Positions 48,613 to 55,337 of a stretch of 64,000 nucleotides of DNA are shown here, piece after piece. Numbering within the stretch: the first letter of the stretch is position 1; each line of letters starts with the position of its first letter. This DNA is from Pseudomonas proteolytica (GTDB lineage Bacteria > Pseudomonadota > Gammaproteobacteria > Pseudomonadales > Pseudomonadaceae), in assembly GCF_007858275.1 (NCBI RefSeq), contig NZ_VFEV01000007.1:62001-126000 (forward strand), in the 5' to 3' direction. A model generated the notes under the pieces. It was not told where the DNA came from. It did no database searches and saw only the letters and a program-made list of their open reading frames with translations. The position numbers were made by a program, and so were the translations under genes.

Positions 48613-49638
48613 TCAGGGTTTTGGCAAGGCCGCGATGGCGTCCACCGACTGGCGAATCAACGCCGGCCCCTTGTAGATAAACCCGGAGTACAACTGCACC
48701 AGGCTGGCGCCCGCGGCGATTTTCTCGGCGGCGTGCTTGCCCTCGGTGATCCCGCCCACGGCGATGATCGGCAAACGCCCGGCCAGCTCGGCCGCGAGCA
48801 CCTTGACGATATGGGTGCTCTGTTCGCGCACTGGCGCGCCGGAAAGCCCACCGGCCTCGTCACCGTAGGCCAGGCCTTCAACGCCAGCACGGCTGAGGGT
48901 GGTGTTGGTGGCAATCACCGCGTCCATCCCCGAATCCACCAGGGCCTGGGCCACCAGCACGGTCTCTTCGTCGCTCATGTCCGGGGCGATCTTGATCGCC
49001 AACGGCACACGCTTGCCATGGCGCACCGCCAAGTCTTCCTGGCGCTGGCGCAAGGCCTCGAGCAGTTGCTTGAGGGAGTCGCCAAACTGCAGGCTGCGCA
49101 GGCCCGGGGTATTGGGCGAGCTGACGTTGACCGTCACATAGCTGGCATGGGCGTAAACCTTGTCCAGGCAGGTCAGGTAGTCATCCACCGCACGTTCCAC
49201 CGGGGTGTCGAAGTTCTTGCCGATATTGATCCCCAGGATGCCCTTGTACTTGGCGGCCTGCACCCGCGACAGCAGATGGTCAACGCCCAGGTTGTTGAAG
49301 CCCATGCGATTGATGATCGCCTCGGCTTCCGGCAGGCGGAAAATGCGCGGTTTGGGATTGCCCGGCTGCGGGCGCGGCGTGACCGTGCCAATCTCCACAA
49401 AGCCGAACCCCAGTTGCGCAAAGCCGTCGATGGCCGCGCCGTTCTTGTCCAGGCCAGCGGCCAGGCCAACCGGGTTGGGGAAGTCGAGCCCCATCACCGA
49501 GACCGGCATTTGCGCCGGCGCCTTGCACACCAGGCCATTGAGCCCCAGGCGGCCGCCCGCGCCGATCAGGTCCAGGGACAGATCGTGGGAAGTTTCCGGG
49601 GAGAGTTTGAACAACAGCTGGCGGGCCAGGGTATACAT
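48613..49638 (-). CDS. pyrD: dihydroorotate dehydrogenase (quinone), class 2
   Basis: Membrane-associated FMN enzyme of pyrimidine synthesis, which oxidises dihydroorotate and reduces quinone; 341 residues, the normal length. The N-terminal amphipathic helix [24 protein letters not shown] marks class 2. Motifs include [13 protein letters not shown] (about 58-70), [36 protein letters not shown] (catalytic serine region, about 172-185) and TNTTLSR. The ATG at 49638 gives the family start. The convergent side ends on the rmf terminator. Confidence 0.97.
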   Translation of the reverse strand: MYTLARQLLFKLSPETSHDLSLDLIGAGGRLGLNGLVCKAPAQMPVSVMGLDFPNPVGLAAGLDKNGAAIDGFAQLGFGFVEIGTVTPRPQPGNPKPRIFRLPEAEAIINRMGFNNLGVDHLLSRVQAAKYKGILGINIGKNFDTPVERAVDDYLTCLDKVYAHASYVTVNVSSPNTPGLRSLQFGDSLKQLLEALRQRQEDLAVRHGKRVPLAIKIAPDMSDEETVLVAQALVDSGMDAVIATNTTLSRAGVEGLAYGDEAGGLSGAPVREQSTHIVKVLAAELAGRLPIIAVGGITEGKHAAEKIAAGASLVQLYSGFIYKGPALIRQSVDAIAALPKP

Positions 49639-49728
49639 GGGCGGGCTTGACTCGGATGGCGGCGAAAGGTGGCGGCGATTATAGCCGGGGTGGCGGGTGC
49701 GCGCGAGGCATGGCACACCGTCGGTCGA

Positions 49729-50193
49729 TCATCCGCTGCGGGAGGCCATCAACTCTTCGTAGCGCGCCCAGATCTTGCGCGCATAGCGCAGGCGCAATTC
49801 ATCACGTTCGGCCCCGGCTCCCGGCCCGGCGTTATAGGCGCCCACGGCGGTCCAGTTGTAGCCAAACTGCTTGATAAAGTCGGCCAGGATCGATGCCCCC
49901 ACCTCCACCGACAGGCACGGTTCATCCAATAACCGTTGTTCGGTAATCCCCTGTTTAAGCAGGCGTGGCAGATGAATGCTGTTGATTTGCATCAGGCCAA
50001 TATCGCGGGTGCCATTGTTGTTGCTGTGGTTCATGGCTTCGGCGCGGTAGCCGGACTCTACTGCGGCAATCGCCTGCAACAGCTCTGGCTCGATATCGTA
50101 CTGGCGGGCGGCCTCGGCCCAGCAATACGCCTGGGCCTGACCGACTCCACCCAGGCTCAATAACATCAGTCCCAGCCGGCAAGCACGCCTCAT
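49729..50193 (-). CDS. lytic transglycosylase, IagB/IpgF-like
   Basis: A 154-residue exported SLT-domain protein. It has a signal peptide (about 1-22, ending GQAQAY) and a small lysozyme-like domain with the catalytic glutamate in AIAAVESGYR (about 47), GTRDIGLMQIN (about 62-72) and GYNWTAVGAYNAGPG. This short single-domain form with an N-terminal CWAEAARQYDIEPELL is that of the type III secretion-associated enzymes (IagB, IpgF) that open peptidoglycan for the needle complex. Its ATG overlaps the stop of the HilA-like gene (ATGA), so they are coupled. From my knowledge of Salmonella SPI-1, hilA and iagB stand next to each other too. Confidence 0.85.
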   Translation of the reverse strand: MRRACRLGLMLLSLGGVGQAQAYCWAEAARQYDIEPELLQAIAAVESGYRAEAMNHSNNNGTRDIGLMQINSIHLPRLLKQGITEQRLLDEPCLSVEVGASILADFIKQFGYNWTAVGAYNAGPGAGAERDELRLRYARKIWARYEELMASRSG

Positions 50194-50573
50194 ACCCGCT
50201 CACCACACCATCCACAGGCCGGGCACGCAGCGGTGTGTGCCCCCACCGCCTGCACCAGCCCAGGGCGCGCGACCACCCGCACCCGGCCATTGAAGCGATA
50301 ACCGCGGCCATACACCGTTGCGATCAACCCACGATCGCCCTCCAGTTGTTTGCGCAATGAGTAGATGCAGCGGGTCAGGGATTCTTCGGCAACGTCGATA
50401 TCCGGCCACACATGCTCCAGCAGGCAATCCTTGGTGACCAGCACCCCAGGCGTGGTCAACAACAGGCGCAACACGTGACTCTCTTTGGGCGGTAGCTGAA
50501 TGTCGCGACCTTCGGTGGTCAGCCTGCCATCCTCCTGCAACGTCCACTGACCAAAGGCGAGGGACGCCGTCAT
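50190..50573 (-). CDS. HilA-like winged-helix DNA-binding protein, short form
   Basis: A 127-residue protein made of an OmpR/ToxR-type winged helix and a cysteine-rich tail. The domain (about 5-95) reads LPPKESHVLRLLLTTPGVLVTKDCLLEHVWPDIDVAEESLTRCIYSLRKQLEG and then LIATVYGRGYRF. The stretch AEESLTRCIYxLRK and TVYGxGYRF is strikingly like the N-terminal domain of HilA, the SPI-1 activator. HilA is about 550 residues; here the large C-terminal part is absent and the frame ends in a short tail. ATG 50573 was chosen for the GAGGG site. It lies between the InvG-like and IagB-like genes. Confidence 0.78.
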   Translation of the reverse strand: MTASLAFGQWTLQEDGRLTTEGRDIQLPPKESHVLRLLLTTPGVLVTKDCLLEHVWPDIDVAEESLTRCIYSLRKQLEGDRGLIATVYGRGYRFNGRVRVVARPGLVQAVGAHTAACPACGWCGERV

Positions 50574-50765
50574 CAAGCCCTCAACTGCAACAACCATTCA
50601 AACCTCTGTACCTGTCTGCGGGCATTCACAGCGCCTGAGGATTGCGTCACGCACCGTCTGGGAGAGGCGCGACTATAGAAACCCGTCATCAATTTCACGT
50701 TAGGAAAAAGCCCGATGCGTCGAAGTTTTGCAGGAGTTTTGCGTAGGAACTTTCGAAGCCTGGCG

Positions 50766-51680
50766 CTACTGCTCGCCGACCCGGGCAAACGCGCGCCGTA
50801 CACGTTCGTACTGATCGGCGCTCAGGGATGTCGAAGCGCCCTGCCCCTGGGCAAAAGAACGCGGGGGCACATCCAGTTCCGCCACCCGTTCCCTGATCAT
50901 CCTTAGTTGCTGCTCACTGCCACTGATCAACAGGCTGTTGACCTGCGGATAAGCAATCACCGTGATGCCGGTGCGCGCCTTGCCACCCAGTTCGGCGAGC
51001 TGCTTCTCGAGGAGCGTGGCGAGACCGGGTACGGTGATGGTCTGCGCGCCTCTGTCGTACTGGCGGTCTGCTACATCGGCGTTGAGCACCTGGATGACCC
51101 CAACTCTTTGCATGTCCTCACGCCGCGCCGGGCGCGGGCGGTCCATCAACTGGGCCAGGCGCATGACGTGATCGACATAGTTGGCGGGCCCCGACACGTA
51201 AAACAGACGGGGGCCGGCCTTGCGCAGGGGGTAGCGCGCCTCGTCGAGCCCCGTGCGCCCCATGACGTCGCGCAGGCGGTCGACCGTCATGTGTCGCAGG
51301 GCTACCCCGGAACTCTTGGCCTCGCCAGCGTCGTAGAGATGCAGCACCTGGCCGTCGCTGTACCAGATCAATTCATGCTGCAACGCCACGGCCTCGAGGA
51401 CGGCTTGCGCGTTGGCAAAATCAAACTGCCCGCTGATACGTTTGCCCGCCGCCAACTTGCTGACCACGATGGGCTGGCCGAGGGGCACCGCAAGCCGACC
51501 GAAGAAGCCTTGCAGGCTTTCGTCCCACGCCAGATAGGACTCGCCCATCGCCGGCAAGGCATTGAGCATCAGCAGAGCGGCCAGCAGCCAGCGCTGCAAA
51601 AGGCCCTGGACGGTCGCTGTGGTAAATCGGGCAAGGAGCACGCTGGGTTTCCTGGACGGTGTTGCCTGAAGGGGCGCCAT
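50766..51680 (-). CDS. truncated type III secretion secretin (InvG/SctC-like)
   Basis: A 304-residue exported protein with a signal peptide ending near LPAMGES (about 45). It contains the periplasmic ring domains of SctC: PIVVSKLAAGKRISGQFDFANAQAVLEAVA, LIWYSDGQVLHLYDAGE, FYVSGPANYVDHVMRLAQLMD and IGVIQVLNxxVxDRxY-like VGVIQVLNADVADRQY, then ITVIAYPQVNSLLISGSEQQ (N3 domain). Family secretins are 500-600 residues; here the protein leaves the N3 domain at ELDVPPR and ends 35 residues later, so the membrane-spanning barrel is missing. The last stretch SLSADQYERVRRAFARVGE resembles the C-terminal tail of InvG as I remember it. The start at 51680 is one of several. It is probably a relic. Confidence 0.78.
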   Translation of the reverse strand: MAPLQATPSRKPSVLLARFTTATVQGLLQRWLLAALLMLNALPAMGESYLAWDESLQGFFGRLAVPLGQPIVVSKLAAGKRISGQFDFANAQAVLEAVALQHELIWYSDGQVLHLYDAGEAKSSGVALRHMTVDRLRDVMGRTGLDEARYPLRKAGPRLFYVSGPANYVDHVMRLAQLMDRPRPARREDMQRVGVIQVLNADVADRQYDRGAQTITVPGLATLLEKQLAELGGKARTGITVIAYPQVNSLLISGSEQQLRMIRERVAELDVPPRSFAQGQGASTSLSADQYERVRRAFARVGEQ

Positions 51681-51744
51681 AGTGAAAGGCCCCCACGGCG
51701 CAATCTTGATGAAAGCCTGACGGCCTACCCCATGCCACACGCCG

Positions 51745-51760
51745 TGGCATGTGCCTTGCT
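51745..51760 (+). promoter_or_regulatory. sigma-54 promoter of nasST
   Basis: TGGCATGTGCCTTGCT matches the RpoN consensus TGGCAC-N5-TTGCW with one mismatch. GG (51746-51747) and GC (51758-51759) are separated by exactly ten bases. Transcription should start near 51771, just before the leader hairpins. It indicates nitrogen (NtrC-type) control. Confidence 0.75.
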
Positions 51761-51776
51761 TTACCTTGCCCAGGGC

Positions 51777-51866
51777 AGCCCGCGCCAATGACGGAACGGG
51801 CTCAAGGACAAAGGCGTCGTTACCGCAGGTGGCTTGTAAGACACCCTACGGAGCGACGCCTTTTTT
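51777..51866 (+). promoter_or_regulatory. ANTAR (NasT) target leader and terminator of nasST
   Basis: Hairpin P1 (51777-51802) closes AGCCCG/CGGGCT and presents the loop AATGAC at 51787-51792. Hairpin P2 (51807-51818) is GAC-AAAGGC-GTC. Both six-base loops have A1 and G4, the ANTAR-recognised pattern. The 3' arm of P2 is part of the terminator stem AAGGCGTCG/CGACGCCTT (51811-51862) followed by T6, so P2 and the terminator exclude each other. P1 has an internal CG/AA mismatch, so its fold is less certain than those of the other two leaders. Confidence 0.65.
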
Positions 51867-51886
51867 CACACAGAAGGTAGGTGTTG

Positions 51887-53113
51887 ATGAGTGATCAGGT
51901 CGGCTACAGCCAGGCAACCAATCCCCTGGCCTGGGTCAACGGCAGCGATGCCCCGGAAAAGAGCAGCCTCGACCTGGGCTTCATGGCCTTGAGCGATTGC
52001 GCCTCGCTGGTGGTCGCGGCGACGCAGGGGTTTGCCCAACCGTATGGCCTGACCTTGAACCTCAAGCGCCAATCGTCGTGGGCCGGGCTGCGGGACAAGC
52101 TGGTCAGCGGCGAACTGGACGCCGCCCACAGCCTGTACGGCCTGATCTATGCGGTCCACCTGGGCATCGGCGGCGTCGCTGCAAGCGACATGGCGGTGCT
52201 GATGGGCCTGAACCAGAACGGCCAAGGCATCAACCTGTCCCAGGGCCTGCAACAACAAGGTGTGACCAGTCCTGAGGCACTGGAGCGCAAGGTGCACCAA
52301 AGTCGGACAAAACTCACCTTCGCCCAGACCTTTCCTACCGGTACCCATGCCATGTGGTTGTATTACTGGCTGGCCAGCCAGGGCATTCACCCGCTGCGGG
52401 ATGTCGAGAGTGTGGTGGTCCCGCCGCCGCAAATGGTCGCGCACCTGCAAGCCGGACGGATCGACGGCCTGTGCGTCGGCGAACCCTGGTGTGCCAGCGC
52501 GGTGCAGCAGAACCAGGGCTTCACCCTTGCCACCAGCCAGGCGATCTGGCCGGACCACCCGGAAAAAGTCCTGGGCTGCACCCAGGCGTTTGTCGAGCAA
52601 TACCCCAACACCGCACGCGTGCTGGTGATGGCGGTTCTGGAAGCCAGCCGTTTTATCGACGACAGCCCCGAAAACCGGCGCTCCACCGCGCAACTTCTTA
52701 GCGCCAGGGATTACCTGGACGCGCCACTCGACTGCATCGAACCGCGGCTGCTGGGCATCTATGACGACGGCCTGGGTAACCACTGGCAAGACGTACACGC
52801 GCTGCGCTTTCATGGCGGGGGCGAGGTCAACTTGCCGTACCTGTCCGATGGCATGTGGTTCATGACCCAATTCCGCCGCTGGGGCCTGTTGCGTGAAGAC
52901 CCCGATTACCACGCCGTTGCCCGTCAGGTGCAGCAACTGGATCTGTATCGCCAAGCCGCAAGCGCCGTGGGCGTGGCGACCAAGACAGAAGAAATGCGCA
53001 GCAGCCAGTTGATCGACGGCAAGGTCTGGGATGGCTCGGACCCGGCCGGCTACGCCCGCAGTTTCCGCCTGCACGCCCTGGCCGACGATGTCGTCCGCCA
53101 CGCCTTGCGCTGA
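51887..53113 (+). CDS. nasS: nitrate sensor protein NasS (NrtA-like, cytoplasmic)
   Basis: A 408-residue protein of the nitrate-binding NrtA/CmpA family, without a signal peptide, which marks NasS rather than a transporter component. Features are DLGFMALSDCASLVVAATQGFAQPYGLTLNLKRQSSWAGLRDKL at the start, FPTGTHAMWLYYWLASQGIHP in the middle and GLCVGEPWCASA. In Azotobacter and P. putida, NasS holds NasT inactive until nitrate or nitrite is bound. The ATG at 51887 follows AAGGTAGG; the GTG at 51881 is less likely. nasT lies 13 bases downstream. Confidence 0.92.
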   Translation: MSDQVGYSQATNPLAWVNGSDAPEKSSLDLGFMALSDCASLVVAATQGFAQPYGLTLNLKRQSSWAGLRDKLVSGELDAAHSLYGLIYAVHLGIGGVAASDMAVLMGLNQNGQGINLSQGLQQQGVTSPEALERKVHQSRTKLTFAQTFPTGTHAMWLYYWLASQGIHPLRDVESVVVPPPQMVAHLQAGRIDGLCVGEPWCASAVQQNQGFTLATSQAIWPDHPEKVLGCTQAFVEQYPNTARVLVMAVLEASRFIDDSPENRRSTAQLLSARDYLDAPLDCIEPRLLGIYDDGLGNHWQDVHALRFHGGGEVNLPYLSDGMWFMTQFRRWGLLREDPDYHAVARQVQQLDLYRQAASAVGVATKTEEMRSSQLIDGKVWDGSDPAGYARSFRLHALADDVVRHALR

Positions 53114-53126
53114 CGGGAGGCCACCC

Positions 53127-53702
53127 ATGTTGCGAATCCTGCTGATCAATGACACACCGCGCAAAGTCGGGCGCCTCAAGAGCGCGCTGACCGAGGCCGG
53201 TTTTGAAGTGATCGATGAGTCGGGCCTGACCATCGACCTGCCGGCGCGCGTCGAAACGGTGCGCCCGGATGTGATTCTGATCGATACCGAATCACCCGGC
53301 CGCGATGTGATGGAGCAGGTGGTGCTGGTCAGCCGCGACCAGCCCCGGCCCATCGTGATGTTTACCGACGAACATGACCCCGGCGTGATGCGCCAGGCAA
53401 TCAAGTCCGGGGTCAGTGCTTATATCGTCGAAGGCATCCAGGCCCAGCGCCTGCAACCGATCCTCGATGTCGCCATGGCGCGCTTCGAGAGCGACCAGGC
53501 CTTGCGCGCGCAACTCATAGCCCGCGACCAGCAACTGGCAGAACGCAAGCGCATCGAGCTGGCCAAGGGCCTACTGATGAAAATGAAAGACTGCAACGAG
53601 GAACAGGCCTACACCCTGATGCGCCGCCAGGCCATGAGCCGCCAGCAAAAGCTGATCCAGGTAGCGGAGCAGATTATTGCCATGAGTGAGTTGTTGGGCT
53701 GA
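53127..53702 (+). CDS. nasT: ANTAR-domain transcription antiterminator NasT
   Basis: A 191-residue regulator. The N-terminal half (about 1-125) is a receiver-like domain (MLRILLINDTPRKVGRLKSALTEAGFEVIDES, DVILIDTESPGRD). The C-terminal ANTAR domain (about 130-188) reads LAERKRIELAKGLLMKMKDCNEEQAYTLMRRQAMSRQQKLIQVAEQII. ANTAR binds paired hexaloop hairpins and stops a terminator from forming. Three such leaders lie in this cluster. The ATG at 53127 follows GGGAGG. NasS is thought to sequester it without nitrate. Confidence 0.95.
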   Translation: MLRILLINDTPRKVGRLKSALTEAGFEVIDESGLTIDLPARVETVRPDVILIDTESPGRDVMEQVVLVSRDQPRPIVMFTDEHDPGVMRQAIKSGVSAYIVEGIQAQRLQPILDVAMARFESDQALRAQLIARDQQLAERKRIELAKGLLMKMKDCNEEQAYTLMRRQAMSRQQKLIQVAEQIIAMSELLG

Positions 53703-53743
53703 GATAGCGGCACCGACACACCTTTCAGACACTGACGCCCCCC

Positions 53744-53878
53744 TGTGGCGAGCGGGCTTGCCCGCGCTGGGCTGCGAAGCAGCCCCAACAAGATCACAAT
53801 GTTTTATCAGATAGTCCGAGGTGACTGATTTTGGGGCTGCTGCGCAGCCCAGCGCGGGGCAAGCCCGCTCGCCACGAC
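53744..53878. repeat. extended REP inverted repeat between nasT and the nitrate transporter gene
   Basis: Arms at about 53745-53788 and 53831-53877 are inverted copies containing REP core (GGCGAGCGGGCTTGCCCGCG) plus an extra GCTGCGAAGCAGCCCC segment, so each arm is about 45 bases. It is longer than the other REP pairs here and separates nasT from the sigma-54 promoter of the next unit. Confidence 0.85.
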
Positions 53879-53938
53879 AGCCGTGTCTGCCTGGATTTAG
53901 GCGCTGCGGCAAAACTGCGTAGATGGCGGTCTCACGAT

Positions 53939-53954
53939 TGGCGCAAGACTTGCT
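53939..53954 (+). promoter_or_regulatory. sigma-54 promoter of the nitrate transporter unit
   Basis: TGGCGCAAGACTTGCT fits TGGCAC-N5-TTGCW with one mismatch. GG (53940-53941) and GC (53952-53953) have ten bases between them. The predicted start is near 53965. Confidence 0.75.
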
Positions 53955-53968
53955 ATGTAAACATCACA

Positions 53969-54050
53969 GGTAGCCAACGGCGGTTGCCCCTCCACGACAA
54001 AGACGTCGCACATCCGGTTTGCATACGCGAACCCGGTGGCGGCGTTTTTT
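53969..54050 (+). promoter_or_regulatory. ANTAR (NasT) target leader and terminator of the transporter unit
   Basis: P1 (53969-53988) is GGTAGCC-AACGGC-GGTTGCC. P2 (53995-54008) is CGAC-AAAGAC-GTCG. Both loops have A1 and G4. P2 shares bases 54004-54008 with the terminator stem CGTCGC (54004-54009) pairing with GCGGCG (54039-54044), followed by T6. An inner stem (CCGG/CCGG, about 54014-54036) lengthens the terminator. NasT binding to P1-P2 would block the terminator. Confidence 0.75.
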
Positions 54051-54125
54051 CGTTTTGGTGGGGCGGCCTTCGCGGGTCGTTCCATCACCAGGCCTTCTAC
54101 AAGACCCCCAATCGTGAGGTGCGTG

Positions 54126-55337
54126 ATGAAATCAAGCTTCTGGAAATCCGGGCACACCCCGACCTTGTTTGCCGCGTTCTTGTATTTCGACCTGAGTTTC
54201 ATGGTCTGGTACCTATTGGGCCCGCTGGCGGTGCAGATCGCTGCCGACCTGCAACTGACCACTCAGCAACGCGGGCTGATGGTCGCCACGCCGATCCTGG
54301 CGGGGGCGATCCTGCGCTTTTTGATGGGCATGCTGGCGGACAAATTGTCGCCCAAGACCGCCGGGCTGATTGGTCAGGTGATCGTGATTGTGGCGCTGTT
54401 CTTCGCCTGGAAACTGGGGATCCACAGTTATGAACAGGCGCTGCTCCTGGGGCTTTTCCTCGGTATGGCCGGGGCCTCGTTTGCCGTTGCCCTGCCGCTG
54501 GCGTCCCAGTGGTACCCCGCCGAACACCAGGGCAAGGCCATGGGCATCGCCGGCGCCGGCAACTCCGGCACCGTGTTTGCCGCGCTGCTGGCGCCGTTGA
54601 TTGCCGCCGCATTTGGCTGGAGCAATGTGTTCGGCTTTGCCCTGATCCCGTTGATCCTGACCCTGATCGTCTTTGCCTGGCTGGCGCGCAACGCCCCCGA
54701 ACGGCCAAAAGCCAAATCCATGGCCGACTATTTCAAGGCCTTGGGCGATCGCGACAGTTGGTGGTTCATGTTCTTCTACAGCGTGACCTTCGGTGGCTTT
54801 ATCGGCCTGGCCAGCGCCCTGCCCGGCTACTTCAATGACCAATATGGCTTGAGCCCGGTCACCGCCGGCTACTACACCGCCGCCTGCGTGTTCGGCGGTA
54901 GCCTGATGCGCCCTCTAGGCGGCGCCCTGGCCGACCGATTCGGCGGGATCCGCACACTACTGGGCATGTACGCCGTGGCAGCCGTCTGTATCGCCGCTGT
55001 GGGTTTCAACCTGCCCAGTTCCTACGCGGCACTGGCCCTGTTCGTCTGCACCATGCTGGGCTTGGGCGCCGGTAACGGTGCGGTCTTTCAACTGGTACCG
55101 CAGCGCTTTCGCCGGGAGATCGGCGTGATGACCGGGTTGATCGGCATGGCCGGCGGCATCGGCGGCTTCGCCCTGGCAGCGGGCATGGGCGCGATCAAGC
55201 AAAGCACCGGCAGCTACCAGTTGGCGCTGTGGCTGTTCGCCAGCCTGGGCGTGCTGGCGTGGTTCGGCCTGTATGGTGTGAAACGGCGCTGGAGGACCAC
55301 CTGGGGTTCGGCTGCCGTCACCGCAGCGCGGGTCTGA
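54126..55337 (+). CDS. nitrate/nitrite transporter, MFS (NarK/NasA-type)
   Basis: A 403-residue transporter with about 12 helices. Nitrate-porter signatures are AGALRFLMG-like GAILRFLMGMLADKL (about 55-70), GMAGASFAVALPLASQWYPAEHQGKAMGIAGAGNSGTVFAALL (about 115-157) and GLGAGNGAVFQLVPQRFRREIGVMTGLIGMAGGIGG (about 310-345), which contain the two NS-type motifs of the family. It imports nitrate for NasA. The ATG at 54126 follows GAGGTG. It ends overlapping the kinase-phosphatase gene as TGATG. Confidence 0.93.
   Translation: MKSSFWKSGHTPTLFAAFLYFDLSFMVWYLLGPLAVQIAADLQLTTQQRGLMVATPILAGAILRFLMGMLADKLSPKTAGLIGQVIVIVALFFAWKLGIHSYEQALLLGLFLGMAGASFAVALPLASQWYPAEHQGKAMGIAGAGNSGTVFAALLAPLIAAAFGWSNVFGFALIPLILTLIVFAWLARNAPERPKAKSMADYFKALGDRDSWWFMFFYSVTFGGFIGLASALPGYFNDQYGLSPVTAGYYTAACVFGGSLMRPLGGALADRFGGIRTLLGMYAVAAVCIAAVGFNLPSSYAALALFVCTMLGLGAGNGAVFQLVPQRFRREIGVMTGLIGMAGGIGGFALAAGMGAIKQSTGSYQLALWLFASLGVLAWFGLYGVKRRWRTTWGSAAVTAARV

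Noticed and set aside
50715..50906. A 63-codon plus-strand frame between the HilA-like and InvG-like genes
   Set aside because: It runs antisense into the InvG-like gene, and its protein is an arginine-rich sequence without a family.
51866..53404. A 512-codon open frame on the minus strand
   Set aside because: It is antisense to nasS and nasT, lacks a family, and crosses the nasST leader.
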